Assembly (NCBI GenBank): GCA_002457215.1
Contig: NTJZ01000010.1
Location: forward strand, 58,540 to 122,539
Source: OM182 bacterium MED-G28
GTDB taxonomy: Bacteria > Pseudomonadota > Gammaproteobacteria > Pseudomonadales > Pseudohongiellaceae
Length of the DNA: 64,000 nt
Direction of reading: 5' to 3'
The position numbers were made by a program, and so were the translations under genes. Under the pieces are notes generated by a model that made no database searches, was not told the DNA's origin, and worked only from the letters and a program-made list of their open reading frames with translations. Shown here one piece after another: positions 1 through 8,585 of the stretch. How positions within the stretch are numbered: position 1 is the stretch's first letter; each line of letters starts with the position of its first letter.

Positions 1-791
1 CAAGTTTAGACCCAAGTCGATTTAGTTATCGCTTCCAGTGCCAACCAAAATTAAACGTAGAAGACAGCATTACCTTTCCATGGAGTTTTGAAGGAGTGGT
101 TGTAATCGCGCAATGGGGCGACGGGAGTGATGTCTCTGGATTCTTTCCCGGCGACGGGAGCTTTGTAGAAGTTCCTCTTGCTCAGTTAAAAGCTGGAGCA
201 GCCTCAATTTCAAGTTTAGCGATTACTTATCTTGAATTAGGGGCTGAACATATATTATTTGGCATTGACCATTTATTGTTCGTCCTAGGATTGCTTTTGT
301 TACTACAAGGTTTTTGGAAATTAATTAAAACAATTACCGCTTTCACGATCGCTCACAGCATTACTCTTGCTTTTGCTGTGCTTGGAATTTTTCCCGTTCC
401 AAATGCTCCTATTGAGGTTTTAATCGCGTTGTCTATCGTTTTTCTTGCTCGAGAAGTTATTATGGGACAGAGAGGTCATTTAACTCTAGTTCATTCGAAA
501 CCATGGATTGTAGCTTTCATTTTTGGGCTGTTTCATGGATTTGGATTTGCGGGAGCTCTCGGAGAATTAGGGCTCAGTGATGCCGATATACCTCTTGCAT
601 TACTCTTCTTCAACCTTGGAGTTGAAGCTGGCCAAGTGGCATTTATCGCACTATTACTTGCTGCTAATCACTTATTCATGAAATTCTCAAAAGACCTAAT
701 GCCAAGCATACAAAGAGGGCTTGCCTATGGTCTTGGTGGCATTGCAATGTTTTGGTTCTTGGAGCGCGTTCCAGCACTGGTCATAGTTTGA
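1..791 (+). CDS. HupE/UreJ-family membrane protein, 5' end outside window
   Basis: The frame is open to the left edge of the window, with no stop upstream of the GTG at 96, so the gene starts before the window. The visible N-terminal part is soluble and strand-rich and ends in a Trp-Gly-Asp-Gly stretch. About six hydrophobic helices follow. The Glu-His-Ile-Leu-Phe-Gly-Ile-Asp-His pattern and the later Phe-His-Gly-Phe-Gly-Phe-Ala pattern are hallmarks of the HupE/UreJ family, which is linked to nickel or other metal uptake. Many members with this long N-terminal domain have no known substrate. The stop overlaps the ATG of the next gene, so the two are probably translated from one message. A role in metal handling is inferred from the family only. 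Confidence 0.8.
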   Translation, partial: SLDPSRFSYRFQCQPKLNVEDSITFPWSFEGVVVIAQWGDGSDVSGFFPGDGSFVEVPLAQLKAGAASISSLAITYLELGAEHILFGIDHLLFVLGLLLLLQGFWKLIKTITAFTIAHSITLAFAVLGIFPVPNAPIEVLIALSIVFLAREVIMGQRGHLTLVHSKPWIVAFIFGLFHGFGFAGALGELGLSDADIPLALLFFNLGVEAGQVAFIALLLAANHLFMKFSKDLMPSIQRGLAYGLGGIAMFWFLERVPALVIV

Positions 792-2386
792 TGAACGCAG
801 AAAGAAGCATTGATATTGTTATAGTGGGCGCTGGATTTGCAGGTATGTATGCCCTCTACAAAATGCGGCGACTCGGCTTCGATGTTCAAGTCTACGAAGC
901 CGGCGGAGGCGTTGGTGGAACCTGGTATTGGAATCGCTATCCGGGTGCCCGATGCGATGTGAATAGCTTAGAATATTCTTATCAGTTTTCAGATGACTTG
1001 CAACAAGAATGGAACTGGTCTGAAAAGTATTCATCTCAACCAGAAATTCTTGACTACGCAAATCACGTTGCCGATCGTTTTGACCTGCGTGACAGCATTC
1101 AATTTAATACCCGAATTGCCAGCTTGCAATTTGATGAAAGCAGCAAACTTTGGCTTGGTGAAACGGAGCAAGGAGAATATTTTTTTGCTCACTACTGCAT
1201 CATGGCAACTGGTTGTCTATCAAAACACAATATTCCAGATTTTAAAGGACTAGAAAACTATTCCGGTGAGTTATTACACACTGGTCAATGGCCCCATGGG
1301 GAAGTAAATTTTAGCGGAAAATCTGTGGGCATCATTGGCACTGGTTCTTCTGCAATTCAATCTATACCAATAATTGCTCAGCAAGCGCGAAAGCTCACAG
1401 TTTTTCAGCGCACAGCGAGCTTTTCTATTCCAGCGCATAACGCGGCTATGGATAAAGCTTATGAGCGGGAAATAAAAGCTAACTATGCCGCGTTTAGAGA
1501 ACAGAACGCTCAGCGCTATGCAGCCTTAAACAACAAACCTAATCCAGCATCTGCCTTAGAAATGAGTGAAAGTGACAGGGAAACAATTTACGAACAACGG
1601 TGGCTTGAAGGAGGTCTGCCGTTTCTAGCGAGCTTTAATGACCTTGGCATCAATGCTACTGCAAATGCTACGGCAGCAGATTTTGTGCATCGAAAAATAA
1701 AACAGATCGTTACAGACCCAAAAGTCGCTGCAATGCTTTGTCCGGAAACTGTAATGGGGTGCAAACGCTTATGTGTGGACACCAACTACTACGCAACCTT
1801 TAATCAAGATAATGTTGAGCTAGTTGACGTCAATGCATCTGCGATTGAATCCATAACGAAAACCGGCCTAAAAACAACCAACACAGAATATAAGTTTGAT
1901 TCGCTCATCTTAGCAACCGGTTTCGACGCTATGACTGGCGCACTTCTCTCTATCGACATAAAAGGACCATCAAATCAAACCCTCAAAGACCATTGGCGGG
2001 ATGGACCAACTAATTTTCTTGGCCTATCAATCAATGGTTTTCCAAATCTCTTTATGATCACAGGACCAGGTAGCCCTTCAGTCCTGGCAAATATGATTGT
2101 TGCTATTGAACAACATGTCGATTTTATCGCTGATCTTTTGGTTTCAATGCGTGGTGCAAATCAAATGCGGGTAGAAGCGAGTCTCGAAGCAGAACTAAGT
2201 TGGGTTAAAACGGTAAATCGGATTGCAGACCAAACTTTATATCCCCGGGGCTGCAAGTCTTGGTACTCCGGTTCAAATATCCCTGGCAAGCCTCGTGTTT
2301 TTATGCCGTACCTTGGCTACCCTTCCTACGTAGACAAATGTAACAAAATAGCAGCAGAAGGTTATCGTGGGTTCGATTTTGCTTAG
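791..2386 (+). CDS. Flavin-containing monooxygenase, Baeyer-Villiger type
   Basis: A 531-residue NAD(P)H- and FAD-dependent monooxygenase. The first Rossmann motif GAGFAG is at residues 13-18, the GGTWYWNRYPGARCD segment near 42-56, and the second dinucleotide motif GTGSSA at 183-188. Between them, residues 157-168 (YSGELLHTGQWP) fit the Baeyer-Villiger fingerprint FxGxxxHxxxW(P/D), with Tyr in place of Phe. Type I Baeyer-Villiger enzymes turn ketones into esters or lactones using NADPH and O2. I chose the ATG at 791, which overlaps the upstream stop, rather than a start 13 codons earlier inside the HupE gene, because the FAD motif then sits at the usual distance from the N-terminus. The substrate cannot be told from the sequence. 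Confidence 0.88.
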   Translation: MNAERSIDIVIVGAGFAGMYALYKMRRLGFDVQVYEAGGGVGGTWYWNRYPGARCDVNSLEYSYQFSDDLQQEWNWSEKYSSQPEILDYANHVADRFDLRDSIQFNTRIASLQFDESSKLWLGETEQGEYFFAHYCIMATGCLSKHNIPDFKGLENYSGELLHTGQWPHGEVNFSGKSVGIIGTGSSAIQSIPIIAQQARKLTVFQRTASFSIPAHNAAMDKAYEREIKANYAAFREQNAQRYAALNNKPNPASALEMSESDRETIYEQRWLEGGLPFLASFNDLGINATANATAADFVHRKIKQIVTDPKVAAMLCPETVMGCKRLCVDTNYYATFNQDNVELVDVNASAIESITKTGLKTTNTEYKFDSLILATGFDAMTGALLSIDIKGPSNQTLKDHWRDGPTNFLGLSINGFPNLFMITGPGSPSVLANMIVAIEQHVDFIADLLVSMRGANQMRVEASLEAELSWVKTVNRIADQTLYPRGCKSWYSGSNIPGKPRVFMPYLGYPSYVDKCNKIAAEGYRGFDFA

Positions 2387-2462
2387 TGTGTTCTGATGAT
2401 TTCACCTTACGCCGATGGAATAAATCGAGGACTCCGTTAATCTTTATTTCCTCGCTATTAAT

Positions 2463-2897
2463 TTATTGATTTTGATATTGCTGGTGACAGCTTTCACAGG
2501 GAGGGTACAGTAAATTATTCCCTGCTTCCGACAAAGCCTCTTCATTTCGAGCCTCAACTGCAGCGATAACGGCTCTGGCGGCTGCAATCATTTCATTATT
2601 ATACGATTGCCACTCGATTTCTCGCGCTAAGCGCTCTTCACCCTCTCCCGCACCGCCACGAGCTAGTAAACCACCAGCACCTATTACCGAGAGCGCTGCA
2701 TTCTGGACCTCTAGCCACTGAGCATCGCTTTCCAGTTGATAGGCACCCCAAATGGTCGCTGTGGTTGGAGTAATTATTCCATTCATAATCTCTTTAACAG
2801 AGAGCAGAGGTGACGAGCCATCTTCGTCTTGGGAAATACTAGACGAGCTCAAACCAAGAATCAGTAACCCTATGATAATATTGATTTTTATATTCAT
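2463..2897 (-). CDS. Cytochrome c'-like exported haem protein
   Basis: A 144-residue protein with an N-terminal signal peptide (MNIKINIIIGLLILGLSSSS) and one haem-binding CESCH motif only five residues from the C-terminus. A helical body with a C-terminal CxxCH is the layout of cytochrome c' four-helix-bundle proteins, which bind haem in the periplasm and can bind NO or CO. I chose the ATG at 2897 because it begins directly with the signal peptide and has an AGAGG about ten bases upstream; a longer frame of 24 extra codons exists. It lies alone on the minus strand between plus-strand genes. The exact function is unknown. Confidence 0.72.
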   Translation of the reverse strand: MNIKINIIIGLLILGLSSSSISQDEDGSSPLLSVKEIMNGIITPTTATIWGAYQLESDAQWLEVQNAALSVIGAGGLLARGGAGEGEERLAREIEWQSYNNEMIAAARAVIAAVEARNEEALSEAGNNLLYPPCESCHQQYQNQ

Positions 2898-3155
2898 TTT
2901 TACAGAAGCCTCTATTCTTTTAACCATCAAATTCTGGCAAAACCTCGAATAAGGGATGATACACACCAATTCTTAAATTTCTTCTACTTTCCGGGCTTTT
3001 TATTTTAAACTAAAGTACTTCAAATCATCTGATTTCATTAAACATTTTGTGACAAATCTGCTTTAATCTGTGCTCATTCTTACCTCTCTTGCTAAGGCAC
3101 TAAGATGATTGTGGCGGAGATGCTCATAAACCTTTTAACTTAAGAGAATTGCTCC

Positions 3156-4088
3156 ATGAAAATTTTCTCTCTAAAGAAATTTCTTACAATCTGCTGGTTA
3201 ACAATTTTAGTTACTCAGGCAAATGCAGAGTTGTGGGACGAAGTAGAACATGGCTACGCTGATAGTGATGGCGTGAGTATCCACTATGCCACCATCGGCG
3301 AAGGTCCCTTAGTAGTCATGATCCATGGCTTTCCTGACTTTTGGTACAGCTGGCGCCACCAAATGGAAGGCTTAAAGGATAGCTTTAAAGTAGTTGCTAT
3401 CGATCAACGTGGCTACAACCTAAGTGATAAGCCAGAAGGCAATGAAAACTACAGTATGCGTCACCTGGTAGGAGATGTAGCAGCGGTAATCACGCACTTG
3501 GGAGAGGAAAAGGCAACCATAGTGGGTCATGATTGGGGCGGTAGTGTTTCCTGGCAATTTGCTTTTGCTCTACCACAAATGGTCGAAAATTTGGTCATAC
3601 TAAATCTCCCGCATCCTAATGGAATGGCACGAGAATTATCTTCAAATGCCGAACAACAAGAAAACAGCAGTTATGCTCGCACTTTCATCGAAGGCTCATC
3701 GTCTGACCCTGACATCTTATTCGGTGGTCCTATGACTGCAGAGACTCTGTCATTTTGGGTCGCAGATGCAGAAGCTCGCGAGAAATACACCCAAGCATTT
3801 CAAAAGTCTAGTTTTGATGGAATGCTTGCTTACTATAAGCAGAACTACCCAAGAGCCAGCTCCAGTTCCACGCCGCCCCCAAAAGCACCTCAACTTAATG
3901 TCCCTTTGTTAGTGTTTCACGGGCTGCAGGACACCGCACTTCATTCTGACGGATTAAATAACACCTGGGATTGGAATGACAAAGATACCACTATAGTATC
4001 GGCCCCTACGGCAAATCATTTTGTGCAACAAGACGCAGCAGAGCTAGTCACTTCAACAATAAAATGGTGGCTAAAGGCAAGACAATAA
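3156..4088 (+). CDS. Exported alpha/beta hydrolase, epoxide-hydrolase-like
   Basis: 310 residues with a signal peptide ending near residue 24 (QANA). The HGFPDFWYSWRHQ segment at 57-69 and the nucleophile elbow VGHDWGG (Asp126) are typical of the epoxide hydrolase branch, in which Asp rather than Ser attacks the substrate. The rest of the triad is probably Asp259 (HGLQDT) and His288 (NHFV). Cap-domain tyrosines at 226/227 (YYKQNY) could activate the epoxide. Haloalkane dehalogenases share the Asp nucleophile and are the main alternative. An exported epoxide hydrolase near a Baeyer-Villiger enzyme would fit breakdown of cyclic or terpenoid compounds, but that is inference. Confidence 0.82.
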   Translation: MKIFSLKKFLTICWLTILVTQANAELWDEVEHGYADSDGVSIHYATIGEGPLVVMIHGFPDFWYSWRHQMEGLKDSFKVVAIDQRGYNLSDKPEGNENYSMRHLVGDVAAVITHLGEEKATIVGHDWGGSVSWQFAFALPQMVENLVILNLPHPNGMARELSSNAEQQENSSYARTFIEGSSSDPDILFGGPMTAETLSFWVADAEAREKYTQAFQKSSFDGMLAYYKQNYPRASSSSTPPPKAPQLNVPLLVFHGLQDTALHSDGLNNTWDWNDKDTTIVSAPTANHFVQQDAAELVTSTIKWWLKARQ

Positions 4089-4172
4089 ACCGTAAATATT
4101 GTCATTTATGGCGATACGCATTATTAGCAATTGGATTTACTATTTCACCATTTCGTACTATGAGGACTAGAA

Positions 4173-4913
4173 ATGAAAAAAACTTTACTAACTATACTTA
4201 GCCTATTCGTGAGCTCTCAGGTGTTCGCTGCTGATGCAGCAGCAACTCGAGAAAAAATTGAACAAGCTTTGGGCGGAAGCATTCGCGACGAGGCAGAAGT
4301 TACACGTGACACTAATCGGAAACCAGCAGAGGTTTTAGAATTCTTCGGTCTCGAAGATGACATGAAAGTATTAGAAATATCGCCAGCGACTGGTTATTGG
4401 TCTAAATTTGTAGGCCCTACTCTATGCAATAACGGCGGAGAATTAGTTTTTTCAGTTGGTGTCAATAGCGCTTTCAAAAGTAATGTTATGACTCTTGATG
4501 GACTGGGCTGTTCTTCGGCGATTAATGATGAAATTAGTCTAGGCGATATGCCAGCATTTTCCTTTGATGACAATCAATTCGATATGGTGCTGACTTTTTG
4601 GAACTTACACAACCCGTCAGCAGAAGGTCGTAGAAATATGAACGAAGCGGTATTCAATGCACTTAAATCTGGTGGAATATATGGTGCTGTAGACCACACT
4701 CGTCGTCATTTGGAGCCTACTTCAAGGGCCGCACAAAATGGCCGTCGACTGGACCCAGTATTGGTTATCAAAGAAATGATCGATGTTGGGTTTGAGTTCG
4801 TAGATTTCAGTCCCATGCACTACCATGCGGAAGACAATCTAATGCAAGAAGTTGGTACCCCAGGGGTAAGAGGAAACACAGACCGATGGACTCTGAAGTT
4901 CCGTAAGCCTTAA
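4173..4913 (+). CDS. Exported SAM-methyltransferase-like protein
   Basis: 246 residues. A clear signal peptide (MKKTLLTILSLFVSSQVFA) precedes a class I methyltransferase-type fold. The motif I region is VLEISPATGYWSKFV near 66-80, and an acidic plus aromatic stretch (FDMVLTFWNLHN) resembles motif IV. Such exported methyltransferase-like proteins occur in several marine gammaproteobacteria and have no established role. SAM is a cytoplasmic cofactor, so either the protein stays inside, the leader is a membrane anchor, or the fold has been reused. A strong terminator follows the stop, so the transcription unit ends here. Confidence 0.75.
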   Translation: MKKTLLTILSLFVSSQVFAADAAATREKIEQALGGSIRDEAEVTRDTNRKPAEVLEFFGLEDDMKVLEISPATGYWSKFVGPTLCNNGGELVFSVGVNSAFKSNVMTLDGLGCSSAINDEISLGDMPAFSFDDNQFDMVLTFWNLHNPSAEGRRNMNEAVFNALKSGGIYGAVDHTRRHLEPTSRAAQNGRRLDPVLVIKEMIDVGFEFVDFSPMHYHAEDNLMQEVGTPGVRGNTDRWTLKFRKP

Positions 4914-4925
4914 GTAATTTTAGTT

Positions 4926-4954
4926 AAAAAAGGGAGACTAGGTCTCCCTTTTTT
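4926..4954 (+). terminator. Rho-independent terminator after the methyltransferase-like gene
   Basis: A perfect 7-bp GC-containing stem (GGGAGAC/GTCTCCC, 4932-4938 with 4942-4948) has a three-base loop. It is flanked by an A6 tract on the left and a T6 tract on the right, which extend the stem to 13 bp. It can act in both directions but follows the plus-strand gene by 12 bases. Confidence 0.9.
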
Positions 4955-5013
4955 GTCTCTGCTTTATTGGCAATTAGGCCCACAAAGAATTAACAAGAAA
5001 ACAGATAAATACC

Positions 5014-6363
5014 ATGACTTCAATTATTTATCCTACTACTAATCTAAAACAACTTGAGCAGCTCAATATCGTAAAAGGTGAAGGCATTTACGTTTATGAC
5101 GATGCTGGTAATCAGTACTTAGAAGGGTTAGCTGGCCTTTGGTGTGCTTCATTAGGTTATGGAAATGAAGAACTTATCGATGCCATTACACACCAATTAA
5201 AAACCTTGTCTTACTCCCACATGTTTGGTGGTAGAACTCACAATATAGTGATTCAACTGGCTGACAAACTGAATGAAATGTTGCCTGTTGAAAATGGTAA
5301 AGTTTTTTTTGCGAATTCTGGCAGTGAAGCAAATGACTCACACATGAAAATGCTGCGGTATTACTTCAATGTAACGGGAGAGCCGCAAAAGAAAAAGATC
5401 ATTGCACTCGAGCGATCGTATCATGGTGTCACTCTTGCAGCAGCATCGCTGACTGGACTGCCAGCTAACCACACTCACTTTTCTTTACCAGTTAAAGAGT
5501 TGGGTATTTTGCGTACCGATTCACCACATTATTACAGAAGTAGAATAGACAATGAATCTGAGCGAGAGTTTTGCACGCGTATTCTCAACAACCTAGAAGA
5601 ATTAATAATAAAAGAAGGTCCAGAAACAATTGCCGCTTTTATCGCAGAACCAATCGGTGGGGCAAGTGGAGTTGTCGTCCCGCCAGATAGTTACTTTCCT
5701 GAAGTAGAAACCCTTCTAACCAAGTATGACATTATGCTGTGGAGTGATGAGGTTATTTGTGGGTTTGGTCGAACCGGAAATGATTTCGGTTGTGAAACTA
5801 TGGGTTTTAAACCTCAATTACTTTCGCTTGCCAAGCAATTATCTTCCGCTTATCTGCCAATCAGTGCCAGCGTAATACCAGACTATATGTATGAAGCTAT
5901 GGTAGAGCCTAGCTCTCAAGTGGGAGTATTTGGCCATGGCTACACCTATTCAGGGCACCCAGCAGCCTGCGCCGCAGCGTTAAAGACTTTGGAAATATAC
6001 CAGAGAGACAAACTTTTTGAACATGCCCGAGAAATGGGTAGCTACATGCAGAATCGCTTAAGGGAATTTTCAGACCATCCAATAGTCGGTGAAGTCAGAG
6101 GCCGAGGGCTATTAGCCGCCGTAGAATTGGTTGCCAACAAAAATACCGGAGAGAGTTTTGAAGATGCTAGCGTTGGGGCATTTGCCAAGCAATCCTGCCA
6201 GGATCATGGTTTATTAATTAGGGCTGTGGGCGGCAATTCAATTGCTTTCTGCCCGCCATTAATTATTAACACCGAACAAATCGATGAAATGATTGAAAAG
6301 TTCAGTCAAGCCTTACAAGTAACGCTAGATTACGTTTCTGCTGAAGGGTTACTCAACCACTAA
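5014..6363 (+). CDS. Class III PLP-dependent aminotransferase (omega-transaminase type)
   Basis: 449 residues, the normal length for the family. GSEAN at 103-107 binds the PLP phosphate, Asp245 in SDEVICGFGRTG contacts the pyridine nitrogen, and Lys274 in SLAKQLSSAYLPIS is the expected Schiff-base lysine. The C-terminal FGHGYTYSGHPAACAAAL segment is typical of omega-amino acid:pyruvate, polyamine and beta-alanine transaminases. These enzymes move an amino group from a terminal amine to pyruvate or 2-oxoglutarate in the cytoplasm. The amidohydrolase gene follows after 18 bases, so the two are probably co-transcribed. The amine substrate cannot be assigned. Confidence 0.88.
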   Translation: MTSIIYPTTNLKQLEQLNIVKGEGIYVYDDAGNQYLEGLAGLWCASLGYGNEELIDAITHQLKTLSYSHMFGGRTHNIVIQLADKLNEMLPVENGKVFFANSGSEANDSHMKMLRYYFNVTGEPQKKKIIALERSYHGVTLAAASLTGLPANHTHFSLPVKELGILRTDSPHYYRSRIDNESEREFCTRILNNLEELIIKEGPETIAAFIAEPIGGASGVVVPPDSYFPEVETLLTKYDIMLWSDEVICGFGRTGNDFGCETMGFKPQLLSLAKQLSSAYLPISASVIPDYMYEAMVEPSSQVGVFGHGYTYSGHPAACAAALKTLEIYQRDKLFEHAREMGSYMQNRLREFSDHPIVGEVRGRGLLAAVELVANKNTGESFEDASVGAFAKQSCQDHGLLIRAVGGNSIAFCPPLIINTEQIDEMIEKFSQALQVTLDYVSAEGLLNH

Positions 6364-6381
6364 GTTCACGAGAATATTACT

Positions 6382-8052
6382 ATGGAATTAATAGTTAGAA
6401 CTGTCATTTTATTTTGTTGCGTTACCTTAGCCGCTTGCAGTCAGGAAGATTCTTCGAATGTAACGAATAACATTGCTAATCAAAACGTTGACCTGATCCT
6501 AACAAACGGCAAAGTACTGACTGTCGATGATCAATTTTCGATTCAAGACACAGTAGTTGTCAATGACGGCAAGATAGTTGCTACTGGCGGTGCATCTCTA
6601 ACATCACAATATGCCAGCGATAACGTAGTGAATTTACAAGGCAAAGTACTCATGCCTGGGTTTAATGATTCCCACACTCATATCCGTGGTCGCCCTCAAC
6701 GCTATATTGAACTAGGAGACGTCACTTCAATAGCAGAGATTCAGGAATTAATCCAAGCAAAAATTATTGAAATAGGCGAAGGTGAATGGATAACAGGGTA
6801 CGGATGGTCCGAAGATGAACTCGACGAAGGCAGAAGACCTTTGCGAACCGATCTCGACTTAGTAGCTCCAAATAACCCGGTTACTTTAACTAGAGCTGGC
6901 GGGCATAGCGCTGTCGTTAATAGTCTCGCCCTAGAACTAGCCGATGTAACACTTGAAACCCCGCAACCTGACGGCGGAGTTATAGAACGCGGTGATGATG
7001 GTCAGCTCAATGGAGTAATCCGCGAGCGACAAGAAATTGTTGAACGCCTGGTTCCTGACTCGACTTACGATGAGCTCATCTCTAGCCTGGAAGTTAACTT
7101 AAACGATTTGCTCAGCATGGGAATTACTTCAATTACAGATGCTTCAAAACCGCCTAGTCAATTCGCCATGTGGGAAGAACTTTATGAAAATGCCGAACTT
7201 TCATTGCCTCGCTCAGCAGTGCAGTTCCAGTGGTTCGATTTAGAGGGCATTAATGAAGTCAAAGCGCGGGTTGGTGATGGTACCGACTTCCTGAGAGTGG
7301 GCCCTATAAAGGTATTCGCCGATGGCGGATTTACCGGGCCAGCAGCTTACACATTGGAACCTTATCATAATCAGGGTGAGTATCGTGGCTACCTGAACAT
7401 GCCTGAAGAAGAATTAGTTGCTCACTTAAATGAAATTCATGATGCAGGATGGCAAATGGGAATTCATGCTATCGGTGATGCAGCTATCGTCTTGGTAGTA
7501 AATACATTAGCTGATGCGCTTGAACGCAATCCCCGCGAAGATCACCGCCATTATCTAAACCATTTTTCCATGCGACCACCCGAGCTAACGATGGAACTTA
7601 TGGCCCAGCACAAAATTCATATCACTCAACAGCCGAATTTTACTTACACTCTGGAAGGTCGATATGTAGAAAACCTGGATGGCTGGCGCTTACAGCACAA
7701 TAATCCTGTGCGCTCTCCAATGGATCATGGCATTACAGTCGCCATATCAAGTGACATACTGCCAATTGGTCCTATGGTTGGAATTTACGCAGCAACTACA
7801 CGTAAAGGAATGACAGGCGCTGTTTACGGACCAGACGAAATAATTAGTCGTGAAGAAGCTATTCGCGCTTACACATTGCTCGGAGCATTCCTCAATTTTG
7901 AAGAAGATGTTAAGGGCTCATTAGAACCAGGAAAATTTGCCGACATGGTCGTGCTCTCTGAAGATATTTTAACTATTGAAGAAGAGCGCATTATGGATAT
8001 TGAGATCGAACAGACTTATGTTGACGGAAAATTAGTGTATAGCCTCGAGTAG
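6382..8052 (+). CDS. Amidohydrolase family 3 (YtcJ-like) lipoprotein
   Basis: 556 residues. A lipoprotein signal ends in LAAC (Cys19), so the enzyme is probably anchored to a membrane outside the cytoplasm. The metal-binding HTH pair is at 98-100 (DSHTHIRG), later histidines occur in the IHAIGDAA and HYLNHFS segments, and a C-terminal SLEPGKFADMVVL stretch is diagnostic of the urease-related amidohydrolases. YtcJ-type members are annotated as N-substituted formamide deformylases or imidazolone-type hydrolases; the substrate is unknown here. It sits directly behind the transaminase, which suggests amide or cyclic-amide breakdown feeding amine removal. Confidence 0.85.
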   Translation: MELIVRTVILFCCVTLAACSQEDSSNVTNNIANQNVDLILTNGKVLTVDDQFSIQDTVVVNDGKIVATGGASLTSQYASDNVVNLQGKVLMPGFNDSHTHIRGRPQRYIELGDVTSIAEIQELIQAKIIEIGEGEWITGYGWSEDELDEGRRPLRTDLDLVAPNNPVTLTRAGGHSAVVNSLALELADVTLETPQPDGGVIERGDDGQLNGVIRERQEIVERLVPDSTYDELISSLEVNLNDLLSMGITSITDASKPPSQFAMWEELYENAELSLPRSAVQFQWFDLEGINEVKARVGDGTDFLRVGPIKVFADGGFTGPAAYTLEPYHNQGEYRGYLNMPEEELVAHLNEIHDAGWQMGIHAIGDAAIVLVVNTLADALERNPREDHRHYLNHFSMRPPELTMELMAQHKIHITQQPNFTYTLEGRYVENLDGWRLQHNNPVRSPMDHGITVAISSDILPIGPMVGIYAATTRKGMTGAVYGPDEIISREEAIRAYTLLGAFLNFEEDVKGSLEPGKFADMVVLSEDILTIEEERIMDIEIEQTYVDGKLVYSLE

Positions 8053-8127
8053 GCGTGATTTACTGCAGCAAAAAACGACACCCCAGTGTCAGCTTATTAG
8101 ACAATCCTGCTAGTAAGGCAATGTATT

Positions 8128-8136
8128 TGTTATACT
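8128..8136 (+). promoter_or_regulatory. Possible extended -10 promoter for the YtkA/di-haem pair
   Basis: TGT followed by TATACT is an extended -10 element 39 bases upstream of the start at 8175. There is no good -35 hexamer at the usual spacing, which extended -10 promoters tolerate. This is a reading by eye only. Confidence 0.35.
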
Positions 8137-8174
8137 GTCCTATCTGCAGTTCCTAATTTAGTTGAATCCTTGCA

Positions 8175-8585
8175 ATGTCGAAAAACCCTACCCTTTTAGC
8201 AAAACAGTTCCTTTTCTTTGCAATTTTTTACTATTCCCCAGTCTGGAGCGATGAGAACCCAGACCTTCTATTAGAAACAGATGGAGGTTATAACTTACAC
8301 ATACACAGTCGTTTACAACCTCTCGCGATCAACCAAATTCACAGTTGGCTGCTGGAATTAAAAGATGAATCGGGAGCCGTAACGGCAGCCTCAATATCTG
8401 TCGTCGGTGGTATGCCTGAACACGATCACGGTTTACCCACTCAACCGCAAGTTACTGAAGAAGTTGAACCCGGTAGCTATCTCATCGAAGGAATTCGCTT
8501 CCACATGCCTGGAAAATGGCAAATGCAATTCTCAATCCAAGTTAATGGAATTGTCACCAATGCTCTTTTGGAATTTCAATTGTGA
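8175..8585 (+). CDS. Exported YtkA-like domain protein
   Basis: 136 residues with an N-terminal hydrophobic leader (to about residue 25) and a single beta-sandwich-like domain. GGMPEHDHGLPTQP at 78-91 and the FHMPGKWQMQF segment near the end match the YtkA-like/FixH-like family, whose His- and Met-rich loop is thought to bind metal, often copper. The stop codon overlaps the GTG start of the di-haem peroxidase gene (8582), so the two are translationally coupled. In other bacteria proteins of this type occur beside MauG-like or MbnH-like di-haem enzymes, which suggests a partner or substrate relation. That relation is inferred. Confidence 0.75.
   Translation: MSKNPTLLAKQFLFFAIFYYSPVWSDENPDLLLETDGGYNLHIHSRLQPLAINQIHSWLLELKDESGAVTAASISVVGGMPEHDHGLPTQPQVTEEVEPGSYLIEGIRFHMPGKWQMQFSIQVNGIVTNALLEFQL

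Noticed and set aside
752..790. Longer start for the flavin monooxygenase
   Set aside because: The extra 13 codons lie inside the HupE gene and put the FAD motif too far from the N-terminus.
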